Source of the DNA: Paraglaciecola mesophila
GTDB taxonomy: Bacteria > Pseudomonadota > Gammaproteobacteria > Enterobacterales > Alteromonadaceae
Assembly: GCF_009906955.1 (NCBI RefSeq)
Contig: NZ_CP047656.1
Coordinates: forward strand, 4,649,001 to 4,713,000
Reading direction: 5' to 3'
Length of the DNA stretch: 64,000 bases
Below are positions 24,909 through 34,145 of this stretch, in pieces. How positions within the stretch are numbered: the stretch's first letter is position 1; every line of letters starts with the position of its first letter. Position numbers and translations under genes: made by a program. The notes beneath the pieces are model-generated. The model ran no database searches and was not told where the DNA came from. It saw only the letters and a list, made by a program, of their open reading frames with translations.

Positions 24909-25963
24909 TGAAATCGATCGTTTTTAGCATGTATATTCTAGCACTACTGTTGCTACAAGCCTGCACACCCAATATAGAACATAGGCCCAAGCCGCCGTTA
25001 ATTTTGGACACCATAGAGGTTTCTGCGCCTGTTGACACGCAGTTTAGGCGGTTTAATGGCCAGGTGGTTGCGCCAGAATTGACTCCCTTAGCGTTTAGAC
25101 TTGAGGGCGAAATAGTCGACGTGAAAGTACAAGAAGGTGATGTGGCTAAAAAAGGTCAAGTATTGGCTATTTTGGACGACAGTAGACTCGTTCAAACTTT
25201 GAATGATGCTCAGGCTAGGCTTGATTTAACTGCAAAGCAGCTGGAGCGGGGAAAAGAGTTACGTAGCAGAGCGATGCTTTCATCTTCTGAACTTGATGAA
25301 TTACAAGCCAATTACAAATTGGCTGTAGCGAATGCCAAATTGGCTGAAGTCCAACTCGGGTATACTCGCCTGAAAGCACCAGTCGACGGTATTATTTCCA
25401 TGGTCTCTAAACAGGACTTTGAGCGCACTGATGCCGGAGAAACGGTTGTTAGTATTTATCAAAGCGAAGACGTTTATGTAGAGATTTCAGTGTCTGATAC
25501 TGTGTTGACGCGCTTAAAGCCGTTATTGAGTGTACCTAACTATCGTCCTTTAGGGCATTTTAGTGGGCATAAAGGGCAGTATCCCCTTAATTACCTTGAA
25601 CATACCAGCGAGCTAGATCCTGAATCTCAGACATATCAATTCTGGCTGAAAATGCCCCAAGTGACCCCTAAAATTTTACCTGGAACCAATGTGCAGGTAA
25701 GCATTGATATGGTTAAAGCCCAAATGGGTGTATTACAAGGTTTCGAATTACCCATGACGGCCATCGAGTCTGCTGAGCAACACGGTCAATTCAGAGTGTG
25801 GAAAATTCAAGATAATCAAGCAGTGGCTACCCCCGTGGAGGTAAGCCAAGTGAAATCAAATGGGGTAATTGTTTTGAGCGGTATTCGTGAGGGAGATGTG
25901 ATAGCTAATTCTAATTTGAGAAAGTTACGCCAAGGGATGACAGTTCAAGGAGCAACGCAGTGA
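24908..25963 (+). CDS. RND efflux periplasmic adaptor lipoprotein 2
   Basis: 351 residues from the ATG at 24908 (TAATG overlap with the first adaptor). Lipobox ALLLLQAC (Cys18). Same adaptor fold: FRLEGEIVDVKVQEGDVAKKGQVLAILDDSRL and YTRLKAPVDGIISMV flank a helical hairpin. It is only distantly similar to adaptor 1. Two different adaptors encoded with one pump recall TriABC of Pseudomonas aeruginosa, where both adaptors are needed. The end overlaps the GTG start of the permease gene. Confidence 0.9.
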   Translation: MKSIVFSMYILALLLLQACTPNIEHRPKPPLILDTIEVSAPVDTQFRRFNGQVVAPELTPLAFRLEGEIVDVKVQEGDVAKKGQVLAILDDSRLVQTLNDAQARLDLTAKQLERGKELRSRAMLSSSELDELQANYKLAVANAKLAEVQLGYTRLKAPVDGIISMVSKQDFERTDAGETVVSIYQSEDVYVEISVSDTVLTRLKPLLSVPNYRPLGHFSGHKGQYPLNYLEHTSELDPESQTYQFWLKMPQVTPKILPGTNVQVSIDMVKAQMGVLQGFELPMTAIESAEQHGQFRVWKIQDNQAVATPVEVSQVKSNGVIVLSGIREGDVIANSNLRKLRQGMTVQGATQ

Positions 25964-28900
25964 ACATCGCAGAATACTCGATTAAATATAAAGTCATCAG
26001 CGGGTTATTTTTAGTTCTGCTAACCCTCGGGGGTATTTCCGCCTTTAATGGCCTAGGGCGCTTAGAGGATCCTGCTTTTACCTTAAAAGATGCGTTGATA
26101 ATAGCCACGTACCCAGGTGCGACACCACAAGAAGTGGAAGAGGAGTTAACCTACCCATTAGAGCGTGAAATTCGACAGCTACCTTATATCGATAATATTA
26201 CGTCTATTTCTTCTAGCGGTATGTCTCAGCTTAAAGTCAGTATGAAATCGATTTACGGCCCAGAAATATTGCCGCAAATTTGGGATGAAATGCGCCGCAA
26301 AATCAATGATGCCCAGCCAACATTGCCGACAGGGGTAAGTTCACTGCAAATTCTTGATGATTTCGGCGATGTGTTCGGCATTATGATCATGATTACCGGT
26401 GACGGTTATGATGCGGTAGAGCTAAAACGTTACGCAGATCAACTCAGGCGTGAACTTGAGCTCGTTAAAGGGGTGGGGAAAGTCGCTATAGCGGGAGATC
26501 AAACAGAGCAACTTTTTGTGGAGTTATCACTAGAGCGTTTAGCGTCACTCAATTTAGATATGAGCACGGTAACAGGTTTACTGAACCAACAAAACAGCGT
26601 GCAGCAGTCTGGCCAAGTCATGGTCAATGGCGAGTCATTGATTATTCGCCCTAGTGGCACATTAAGTTCGGTTGAAGAATTAGAGAACTTGATTATTCAC
26701 GGACGTGACACAGGAAACCTTATTCGGTTAAAAGATGTTGCCACGGTTTCCCGCGGTATTGCAGAGCGCCCCAGTAATGTCGTGACTTTCAATGGCAGCC
26801 AAGCCATCAGCTTAGGTATCTCATTCGCCCCAGGTGTAAACGTGGTTGATGTGGGGACGCATATAGAAGAGGAGTTTGAAACCTTACAAAGCATTAAGCC
26901 TGCGGGCGTCGAGCTTAATTATTTTTATAATCAGGCCACAGAGGTGGATAAATCAGTCAGCAATTTCGTGCTCAGCTTAGCAGAAGCGGTTGGCATCGTT
27001 ATTGTGGTGCTGCTATTTGCCATGGGGCTGCGCAGTGGGATTATTATTGGGGCCGTTTTATTGCTCACCGTATTCGGCACCTTCATGCTGATGAGCTACA
27101 CAGGTATTGAACTGCACCGGATCTCGCTTGGTGCTCTGATTATCGCCTTAGGCATGTTAGTGGACAACGCCATCGTTGTAGTGGAAGGAATATTAGTGGG
27201 TCTAAGAAAAGGCCGTACTCGACTGCAAGCGTCTAAAGATATTGTAACGCAAACCCAATGGCCTTTGCTTGGCGCAACTATCATTGCCATTACCGCTTTT
27301 GCTCCGATTGGTTTGTCTGAAGATGCGACAGGTGAGTTTATGGGTTCACTTTTTTGGGTGTTGTGTTACTCGCTGTTTTTAAGTTGGATGACAGCCCTGA
27401 CACTAACTCCGTTCTTAGCCAATCTTTTACTCACAGAAAAAGCCGCTAAAGAGGGCGATGAAGCGACTGACGGTGAAGATGATGATGCATACAAAGGGGC
27501 ACTGTTCGTTATTTTTGGCTCTATGCTCCGTTTTGCTTTGCGGTTTCGTTGGGTAACTGTCGCTGCGATGTTGGCCCTGCTAGTGGTCGCCGTTGTCGGT
27601 TTTGGCAATGTAAAGCAGTCGTTTTTTCCTGCGTCAAACACACCTATGTTTCATGTCGATATTTGGATGCCCCAAGGAACTGATATTCAACAAACCATTA
27701 AACAAAGTGCAGAAGTTGAAGAGTATTTAGGCAAACTTGACCACGTTGAGTTTGTGGCATCTACCGTCGGCCAAGGCATGCAACGGTTTATGTTGACCTA
27801 TCAACCCGAGCAAAGCTACGCCGCATTTGCCCAAATGACGGTCAGAGTCGATACCCGAGAAAACATGTTCGCGCTACTTGATGGGTTAGAAGCTGACTTG
27901 AATAAAACCTTTAGCCACCCAACGTTTCGCCTACGGGTGATGGAGTTTGGTCCTTCACCTGCATCTAAAATTGAAGCGCGGGTCATTGGCTCAGATCCGC
28001 AAATACTGCGCGGCATTGCTCGGCAAATTGAAGACGTGTTTAACGCAGATCCTGGGGCACGCAATGTTCGCCATGATTGGCGCGAACGCACTAAAGAGTT
28101 AGTGCCGCAGTTCAATGAATCTAAGGCACGCCGACTAGGGATCTCTAAACAAGACTTGTCTAGTACGTTGCAAATGGCATTTGGGGGGAACACCATAGGC
28201 ATTATCCGTGATGGTACCCATATGCTACCTGTTATCACTCGCTTGCCAGAGCAAGAGCGAGTCGACTTTGAATCCTTGGCCAATTTGAATATTTGGAGCC
28301 CAACGTTACAAACGTATATTCCGGTTGAACAGATTATTGACGGCGTGAAAATGGATTGGGTTGATCCCCTCATTTTGCGTCGCGATAGGAAACGTACATT
28401 AACAGTGATGGCCGATCACGATGTCTTAGGGGATGAAACCGCGGCTTCTTTGTTTGCTCGCCTGCGCCCTAAAGTAGAAGCATTAACGTTTCCTGAAGGG
28501 TACGAATTAGCGTGGGGCGGCGAATATGAGTCGACGAATGATGCACAGGCGGCCATGTTTCAATCCTTGCCCATTGGGGCACTGGTGATGTTCATCATTA
28601 CTGTGTTTTTGTTCAACTCAGTGCGCAAACCGTTAGTGATTTGGTTTACTGTGCCATTGGCAATTATTGGTGTTTCATTTGGTTTATTGGCTACCGGAAT
28701 GCCCTTTAGCTTCACTGCTTTATTAGGGTTACTAAGTTTGAGCGGCATGATATTGAAAAATGGGATTGTGTTAATGGATCAGATCAATATCGAACTGGCG
28801 ACGGGTAAAGATGCGTATGATGCCGTATTCGACAGTGCATTGAGTCGGGTACGTCCAGTGAGCATGGCCGCTATGACCACAATTTTAGGTATGGTGCCCC

Positions 28901-29034
28901 TTATGTTTGACGCTTTTTTTGGATCTATGGCGATTACCATTATGGCTGGGTTAGGGTTCGCTACGGTATTAACGCTTATCGTGGTGCCAGTGTTGTTCGC
29001 GATTTTCTACAAAGTAAAACCCGCGACGGCGTAA
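25960..29034 (+). CDS. RND family efflux permease
   Basis: 1024 residues, a full-length HAE1-type RND pump with twelve transmembrane helices and two large periplasmic loops. Marks: N-terminal helix followed by FNGLGRLEDPAFTLKDALI, the TM4 proton-relay Asp in GALIIALGMLVDNAIVVVEG, and C-terminal SLSGMILKNGIVLMDQI and PVSMAAMTTILGMVPLMFD. Drives proton-coupled export of drugs, dyes, detergents or lipid-like compounds; the substrate is unknown. Starts with GTG in a 4-bp overlap with adaptor 2. Confidence 0.93.
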   Translation: MNIAEYSIKYKVISGLFLVLLTLGGISAFNGLGRLEDPAFTLKDALIIATYPGATPQEVEEELTYPLEREIRQLPYIDNITSISSSGMSQLKVSMKSIYGPEILPQIWDEMRRKINDAQPTLPTGVSSLQILDDFGDVFGIMIMITGDGYDAVELKRYADQLRRELELVKGVGKVAIAGDQTEQLFVELSLERLASLNLDMSTVTGLLNQQNSVQQSGQVMVNGESLIIRPSGTLSSVEELENLIIHGRDTGNLIRLKDVATVSRGIAERPSNVVTFNGSQAISLGISFAPGVNVVDVGTHIEEEFETLQSIKPAGVELNYFYNQATEVDKSVSNFVLSLAEAVGIVIVVLLFAMGLRSGIIIGAVLLLTVFGTFMLMSYTGIELHRISLGALIIALGMLVDNAIVVVEGILVGLRKGRTRLQASKDIVTQTQWPLLGATIIAITAFAPIGLSEDATGEFMGSLFWVLCYSLFLSWMTALTLTPFLANLLLTEKAAKEGDEATDGEDDDAYKGALFVIFGSMLRFALRFRWVTVAAMLALLVVAVVGFGNVKQSFFPASNTPMFHVDIWMPQGTDIQQTIKQSAEVEEYLGKLDHVEFVASTVGQGMQRFMLTYQPEQSYAAFAQMTVRVDTRENMFALLDGLEADLNKTFSHPTFRLRVMEFGPSPASKIEARVIGSDPQILRGIARQIEDVFNADPGARNVRHDWRERTKELVPQFNESKARRLGISKQDLSSTLQMAFGGNTIGIIRDGTHMLPVITRLPEQERVDFESLANLNIWSPTLQTYIPVEQIIDGVKMDWVDPLILRRDRKRTLTVMADHDVLGDETAASLFARLRPKVEALTFPEGYELAWGGEYESTNDAQAAMFQSLPIGALVMFIITVFLFNSVRKPLVIWFTVPLAIIGVSFGLLATGMPFSFTALLGLLSLSGMILKNGIVLMDQINIELATGKDAYDAVFDSALSRVRPVSMAAMTTILGMVPLMFDAFFGSMAITIMAGLGFATVLTLIVVPVLFAIFYKVKPATA

Positions 29035-29095
29035 TTAACAGAGATAAAATTTACGGCGTTAATAGCGTCATGTTTAGCGGCCTTCCTAGGCACTT

Positions 29096-29122
29096 GGCCC
29101 TACATTTGTAGGGCCTTTTTTT
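29096..29122 (+). terminator. Terminator after the RND operon
   Basis: GGCCCTAC / GTAGGGCC 8-bp stem, ATTT loop and a run of seven T. Confidence 0.92.
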
Positions 29123-29141
29123 ACGTTGCTAGCATGACCAC

Positions 29142-29537
29142 TTAATTTGTTCGTAAGTGGTTTAATATTTCGCAATTTTTAATCTGCTTATGGCTGCAGC
29201 TGTCCGCTAAAGTCTGCAGATTCTTTTCCAGTTGTTGTAATTCATATTGGGCAACACGTATTTTCTCGAGTTGCAGATTGATTAATGCATCTACCTCTGC
29301 ACAAGGGGCATTGTCATCATTTTGGAGCGAAACCAATCTTTTAATATCTGAAAGCGGCATTCTCAGCTCTTTACAGCGTCGAATAAAGTTGAGGGAGGAT
29401 ACATCTCGCTGTTGATAGTAGCGGTAGCCGTTATCTCCTCGCTTTGCTTTTGGCAATAAGCCGACATCTTCGTAATAACGAATAGTTTTGGCGTTTACGT
29501 TTGTCACTTTGGCTAATTGTTTAATTTGCATCATCAT
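29142..29537 (-). CDS. MerR-family metal-responsive regulator (CadR/ZntR-like)
   Basis: 131 residues. The MerR winged helix-turn-helix (IKQLAKVTNVNAKTIRYYEDVGLLPKAKRGDNGYRYY) is followed by the long dimerisation helix and a metal-binding end. Cys79 in NAPCAEVD and the C-terminal pair in DSCSHKQIKNCEIL fit sensors of divalent soft metals (Cd, Pb, Zn or Co), not the Cu(I) type. It is divergent from the CDF transporter and its operator spans the shared promoter (29538-29568). Exact metal not decidable. Confidence 0.88.
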   Translation of the reverse strand: MMMQIKQLAKVTNVNAKTIRYYEDVGLLPKAKRGDNGYRYYQQRDVSSLNFIRRCKELRMPLSDIKRLVSLQNDDNAPCAEVDALINLQLEKIRVAQYELQQLEKNLQTLADSCSHKQIKNCEILNHLRTN

Positions 29538-29568
29538 TTGACCTTCCTGTAACTGGAAGGTTTATTCT
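29538..29568 (+). promoter_or_regulatory. MerR-type promoter/operator of the CDF transporter
   Basis: TTGACC (29538-29543) and TATTCT (29563-29568) are separated by 19 bp, the overlong spacer typical of MerR-activated promoters. Within it lies the inverted repeat ACCTTCC-7-GGAAGGT (29541-29561). The MerR-type start codon is directly adjacent on the other strand. Confidence 0.88.
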
Positions 29569-29601
29569 ACCCTTAACAAATAGCAATTCAATGGGGATAG
29601 C

Positions 29602-30300
29602 ATGAGCGAATGTTGTGGTGTAAATGCCCAAGATAAAGAACAACGCACGTTGCTGTGGACGGTTTTGGGTCTCAATGGTGGTATGTTTTTCGTGGAATTC
29701 ATCGCAGGCTGGTTGGGTCAGTCAAGCGGCTTAATGGCTGACTCGCTGGATATGCTAGCGGATGCCATGGTTTACATGGTAGGCCTTTATGCTGTGGGCA
29801 AAGCGATAGAGTATAAGGCGAAAGCGGCCTTGTTTAATGGCTCATTGCAACTGGTATTAGCCGGTTTCATTTTATTTGACGTGCTGATGCGCATCATAAA
29901 CGGCAGTCAACCCCAAACTGCCATAATGTTATGGGTTTCATTCTTGGCCTTAGAAGTGAACTTACTTTGCTTTGTGTTACTTTCTCGATACCGAGCAGGT
30001 GACATTAATATGCGCGCAAGCTGGATTTGCTCACGTAACGACATGATTGCTAATGTCGGAGTGATAGTCTCTGCTGGGCTGGTGGTGTGGTTAGATTCGG
30101 CGATCCCTGACTTGGTCATCGGCAGCATTATCGCGCTGATTATAGTGCAATCGTCGTGGAAAATCGTAGTGCAAGCCAAGAGCATGCTAACGAGTCATCC
30201 TGAGCTAACAAAAGGTACTATAGATGTTCGAAACGAAGATACGCCATCTCAAAAAGATCAGGGATCTAAAAAGCAATCATCATCTTGTTGCGGATCGTAG
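29602..30300 (+). CDS. Cation diffusion facilitator-like metal transporter with Cys-rich ends
   Basis: 232 residues, about six transmembrane helices and no long cytosolic C-terminal domain. The helix-2 metal site is LMADSLDMLADAMVYMVG, and helix 5 has SRNDMIANVGVIVSAG, both CDF patterns. The ends are unusual: MSECC at the start and SSSCCGS at the end could capture thiophilic metal. Under control of the divergent MerR-type sensor, it should export a divalent heavy metal. Confidence 0.85.
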   Translation: MSECCGVNAQDKEQRTLLWTVLGLNGGMFFVEFIAGWLGQSSGLMADSLDMLADAMVYMVGLYAVGKAIEYKAKAALFNGSLQLVLAGFILFDVLMRIINGSQPQTAIMLWVSFLALEVNLLCFVLLSRYRAGDINMRASWICSRNDMIANVGVIVSAGLVVWLDSAIPDLVIGSIIALIIVQSSWKIVVQAKSMLTSHPELTKGTIDVRNEDTPSQKDQGSKKQSSSCCGS

Positions 30301-30341
30301 TGTTAGGGCAGGGTTTAATCTCAAATCGAGATAGTTATTTT

Positions 30342-30603
30342 ATACCCATCCGCATTCACAGTTACCTCCTCGGAATGCGTCCAGCGGTTTTTTGATTAAG
30401 GTGTGGCTATGTCGTAATGCGTGGTCTCTTTCAAATAGTGAGAGCGCAGAGCAAAAGCTGCTGGGGCATGCCTTGTAGGCGAGTGTTAAAAGGGCTTACA
30501 CTGCGTTGGATGACGTCGAAAGCGAACCACTAAACAGTTATGCGCCTTGTTTAAGCTCTTTTAAACGCTAGCTGAGTGGTTAATTATTTAATGGAATTGG
30601 TAT
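30342..30603. repeat. MITE-like repeat, copy 1
   Basis: About 262 bp related along its length to 43397-43661. The right end keeps AATTATTTAATGGAATTGG plus TAT; the left end is a mutated form starting ATACCCATCC. Internal arms (TTAAAAGGGCTTA ... TAAGCTCTTTTAA, and CCAGCGG ... GCTGCTGG) can pair. It holds no ORF and fills the gap after the CDF gene. Confidence 0.8.
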
Positions 30604-30628
30604 TTACGTGGAATAATGGTATTACAAT

Positions 30629-30655
30629 AAAAAAGCGACGGTTAATCGTCGCTTT
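30629..30655 (-). terminator. Terminator of the small conserved gene
   Basis: AAAGCGACG / CGTCGCTTT stem with a 6-nt loop; six T follow on the minus strand. Confidence 0.85.
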
Positions 30656-30688
30656 CATTTTCTAGAATGAGGTCAAACAGTGAGTAGG

Positions 30689-31030
30689 TTAATCGTGTTC
30701 GCTGCGAGTATGCCCTTTGCTTGAGTCAGTCCAATGTCCTTCCGATAATGATAAGATAACAGCATCAACGTCATGTAAGAGTGCCTCTGATTCAGCAGTA
30801 AAACAGCCTCCGATTACCACTAAACTTTGATCTTCCAACTCCCCTAACTTAGTCAGTGCCTTTTGTACTAGGCTACTTTTCACCATATTTTTACGATCAT
30901 GAGGAAAAGTAATTAACGTGCAGGTATTCTCAAGTTGCGATTCGCAGCTCTCCGCTAACTTTTTGTATTCAGTTGGTACACGCTCTTTGACTAAATAAGA
31001 CTCTAAATGCTTTTGAATGTGAAATTTCAT
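30689..31030 (-). CDS. Small hypothetical protein
   Basis: 113 residues, no signal peptide or membrane segment. Starts MKFHIQKHLESYLVKERVPTEYKKL; the middle LEDQSLVVIGGCFTAESEALLHDVDAVI looks like a beta-strand/turn segment; the tail is charged and His-rich. No family recognised. It has its own terminator right after the stop, which supports it as a real gene. Confidence 0.55.
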   Translation of the reverse strand: MKFHIQKHLESYLVKERVPTEYKKLAESCESQLENTCTLITFPHDRKNMVKSSLVQKALTKLGELEDQSLVVIGGCFTAESEALLHDVDAVILSLSEGHWTDSSKGHTRSEHD

Positions 31031-31270
31031 AACTTACTAATAGATTATCAATAAAAAGTAACAATATGGCTTTGCCATATCAGTTTACGTGTTTCAACAC
31101 CCGCAGAATAAACCGCGAATTAAACACAGTTTAATGCTAACTACTTGAATTTTATCGGCTAATATCTCTTATGCATAATAAGTAAAAGTCGATTATAAAT
31201 AAACTTACCCCAGTGGCAAATGGAATTAAAGGATTGTTTTAAATTTGTGCGTTTTTCTTTTTTACTGGCA
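31031..31270. other. AT-rich intergenic region
   Basis: 240 bp between the small gene's start and the TonB receptor terminator; presumably the promoter of the small gene. No clear motif seen. Confidence 0.35.
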
Positions 31271-31297
31271 TAAAAAAGGGCGCCGTGAAGGCGCCCT
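31271..31297 (-). terminator. Terminator after the TonB receptor gene
   Basis: GGGCGCC / GGCGCCC perfect 7-bp GC stem, 5-nt loop, six T on the minus strand. Confidence 0.92.
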
Positions 31298-31338
31298 AAA
31301 CACACACTAACTCTCAGGGAAAGGTTAGAAGGTTACGC

Positions 31339-33735
31339 TTAGAAATTCGCACGCAACTGCACACCAAAGTAGCGTTCTGCATCACGTGGAATTTGATAAC
31401 GGAAGTTATCGCCACTGTACGTGGTGACAAAGCTCTTATCAGTCAAGTTTTTGCCGATTAAGCTAATGCGATAGGCATCATCGTCAAACGAGAAGGCCAA
31501 GCTTGCGTTTAAAATACCGTAGTCTGGTAGCAGATCAATTGCTGTTGCTGTGCCGCCAGGCGCGCCAGCGTACATTTCATCTGTGTATACATATGAGCTG
31601 TTTAAGATAACGTTCATATCTTCTAGCTCCCAGAGGTATTCACCTGTGACTGAGTATTTAAGATCGGGTGAGAAGGGCAAGTCAGCACCTGAACGACCAG
31701 TACATTCTGTATCTGTAACGGGGCATTTGAATTCATCGACTTCTGCATCAACTTTTGATAAACCACCGGTTAGGGTGAAGTTATCAGTCACTTGCCACAT
31801 TAAATCAAACTCAATACCTTCGGTGATAACAGAGCCCGCGTTGGTTAGACGAGTGATGGTAACGCCATCAAGCAATTCAGAGTTATTCGCTTGGAAGCCA
31901 TCAATATCAGTTCTGAAAATCGCTGCGTTGAAAATTAAATCGTTGCTAGCGTATTTATACCCTAATTCATAAGCATCAGAGGTTTCTTTGTCAATAGGCA
32001 AGGTATCTGTTGCTGACATATTGTAAAACACGTTAAAAGCAGGGCCTTTATAACCTTGCGAGAAGGTGAAGTATGCCATGCTGTTGTCGGTTAAATCGTA
32101 TTGAACACCTAACTTACCGGATACATTAGTTTCATCAGTTTCGCCTTGATAATCAGTTTCGAAGCTGCGTACACCAACACCTGTACGTTTGTACTCATCG
32201 TTGCTGCTACGGTTATGGCTGTAGCTCACTTCATCGTCTGTGTAACGAATACCAAAGAGTAAACGCAAGTCATCATTGATGTGATATTTACCGTCTGCGA
32301 ATAATGCCCAGTTATCAAATTGCGTACGCATAAAAGCAGTCGCACTGACGATGTCGTTGGCATTACAGCTTAAATTTTCATCAGCGATGAATTGATTAAT
32401 CTGCTCATCAGACGGGTTTTCAACACCAAAGTTTTCAGTTAAGTAGGTGCCGATCGCTGCTGGGAACTGCCCACCATTATTTTGGCAACTGGCGTCACGG
32501 GTAAAGTTACGCTCAGATTTTTGTGTCCACCAAAATGCTCCTAATTGGTAGTCAAAGTCACCGCCTACCGGTGAAGCAATGCGGAATTCTTGTGATGTTT
32601 GTTTCCAGTTTTGTACGCCAGTGTCGTGTAGTTGAAAGGACACGCCGCCATCAGGCACGCTACCGAAATTCACTGGCAAGGGGATTGAGCCCGTGGTTGA
32701 GGTGAAGTCACCTTCACGGAATTCCGTGTTATCCCAGCTACGGTGTGCTGTGATTGAAGTAAATTCGTGATCGCCAATCATTTTGTCCACTTGAACTGAG
32801 AAACCAGTGGTTTCATCAATAGTGCGCGTTTCAAAATCATGGTCAATTTTGCGCTGATCTAAATCTAAATCCCCATTACCCGTGCTATCTGGTGCTGCTT
32901 CAGAGGTGACATATCGATTACTCGGTGCCAATTCTAAATCTGCACAACAGTTATCATTCGATTTAACATTTTCGAAGATAAACAAGATGTCGGTATCGTT
33001 ACCGGCATCAATATCTAACATACCGCGGATACCTTCTTTATCGTAGCCGTTGGTGGTTTCGTTGTTATACACGTTGTCGATGTAGCCGTCGAATTGTGAC
33101 TTAAGCACAGTTAGGCTACCGTTAACATTGTCGTTTAACGCACCGGTAACACTGGTTTTTAAACGGTATTCATTGTCCTGAAAAAGAGTGACTTCAGCGG
33201 AGCCACCAAATTCGTCAGAAGGGCGTTTAGTCGTAATGTTGACCACACCGGCTGATGCATTTTTACCAAATAGGGTGCCTTGAGGACCACGTAGCACTTC
33301 GATGCGCTCTAGGTCGTATAGATCAACAAAAGCTTGTCCAGAACGGCCTAATACCACGCCATCAACAACAGTTGATACGCTTGGCTCTGCAGCCACACTA
33401 AATGAAATCGTACCAATACCACGTACGGTAATCGCTGAGTTACGGTTGGTGTTACCTTTTCGGAAACTGACTGAAGGGACTAACGCTTGTAAACCTTCAA
33501 TGTTTGCTGAGAACGCAGAGTTAATCTGGTCTTCACGTAGCACAGATACAGCAACAGGAACTTCGTTGAGGTTTTCTACGCGTTTTTGTGACGTAACGGT
33601 AATTTTTTCCATTAAGCCTTTATCTTCTGCTGGCGCCGCCTCTTGTGCGCTAGCGGCGAAGCCGATTGTCATGCACGTGCCTATCGCTAGAGCGCGCGTA
33701 ATGCCTGTGTGTAGTGTGCTAGGTTTTAGTAACAT
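31339..33735 (-). CDS. TonB-dependent outer-membrane receptor
   Basis: 798 residues from the ATG at 33735 (GGAG 7 bp upstream); the frame is open for 39 more codons without a good site. Signal peptide (ITRALAIGTCMTIGFAASAQ), TonB box-like EKITVTSQKR, plug domain (~60-170; EVPVAVSVLREDQIN, VRGIGTISF, IEVLRGPQGTLFGKNASAGVVNITTKRP) and a 22-strand barrel ending ...ERYFGVQLRANF. Energised active import of large or scarce nutrients. Its promoter carries the operator shared with the GH31-TRAP and reductase/dioxygenase operons, so the ligand is probably the substrate of that regulon. Confidence 0.93.
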   Translation of the reverse strand: MLLKPSTLHTGITRALAIGTCMTIGFAASAQEAAPAEDKGLMEKITVTSQKRVENLNEVPVAVSVLREDQINSAFSANIEGLQALVPSVSFRKGNTNRNSAITVRGIGTISFSVAAEPSVSTVVDGVVLGRSGQAFVDLYDLERIEVLRGPQGTLFGKNASAGVVNITTKRPSDEFGGSAEVTLFQDNEYRLKTSVTGALNDNVNGSLTVLKSQFDGYIDNVYNNETTNGYDKEGIRGMLDIDAGNDTDILFIFENVKSNDNCCADLELAPSNRYVTSEAAPDSTGNGDLDLDQRKIDHDFETRTIDETTGFSVQVDKMIGDHEFTSITAHRSWDNTEFREGDFTSTTGSIPLPVNFGSVPDGGVSFQLHDTGVQNWKQTSQEFRIASPVGGDFDYQLGAFWWTQKSERNFTRDASCQNNGGQFPAAIGTYLTENFGVENPSDEQINQFIADENLSCNANDIVSATAFMRTQFDNWALFADGKYHINDDLRLLFGIRYTDDEVSYSHNRSSNDEYKRTGVGVRSFETDYQGETDETNVSGKLGVQYDLTDNSMAYFTFSQGYKGPAFNVFYNMSATDTLPIDKETSDAYELGYKYASNDLIFNAAIFRTDIDGFQANNSELLDGVTITRLTNAGSVITEGIEFDLMWQVTDNFTLTGGLSKVDAEVDEFKCPVTDTECTGRSGADLPFSPDLKYSVTGEYLWELEDMNVILNSSYVYTDEMYAGAPGGTATAIDLLPDYGILNASLAFSFDDDAYRISLIGKNLTDKSFVTTYSGDNFRYQIPRDAERYFGVQLRANF

Positions 33736-33924
33736 GGTGTTCTCCACGATCTCTGTTTTAGGGGTAAGTCCAATGTTCATTTTTTGTGTGTCCAAACAAA
33801 AAATGAATGAGTGTGCACTATTGTTTGTGCACTTTGGCCTACCGTTCTTCATTTAATATTCCGTACCACTTAATGCGTGAAACGGACATTGTGATGACTT
33901 ATAGGGCATCTTGAGTCATACATT

Positions 33925-33975
33925 AGATGTCTTATATAAGACAAAAGATATGCAAAATTTAACCATAAAGTTAAC
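33925..33975 (-). promoter_or_regulatory. Promoter and palindromic operator of the TonB receptor
   Basis: Perfect 16-bp palindrome TGTCTTATATAAGACA at 33928-33943, the same core as 18015-18036. Just upstream on the minus strand, TTAACT-17 bp-ATATCT (or TATCTT with an 18-bp spacer) can serve as promoter, so the operator again lies directly after the -10. It is ~190 bp before the start codon. Confidence 0.75.
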
Positions 33976-34046
33976 TAATTGCAATCTTTTTGTTAAAACA
34001 ATTTTGAGGTTTACAAAGGCGCGAAATTGCCGGGGAATGAATGCAG

Positions 34047-34067
34047 AAGCCCAGTTCTATTGGGCTT
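34047..34067 (-). terminator. Weak hairpin after the dctP gene
   Basis: AAGCCCA / TGGGCTT stem with an ~8-nt loop in the 210-bp gap after dctP; only a short T-rich stretch follows on the minus strand. Confidence 0.4.
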
Positions 34068-34145
34068 TGTGGTCGCAAGTGAAGCGACGAACCTGCGACA
34101 GCTTATACTGGTTATAAATACGATTGATACAATTTAGTAACAGAA

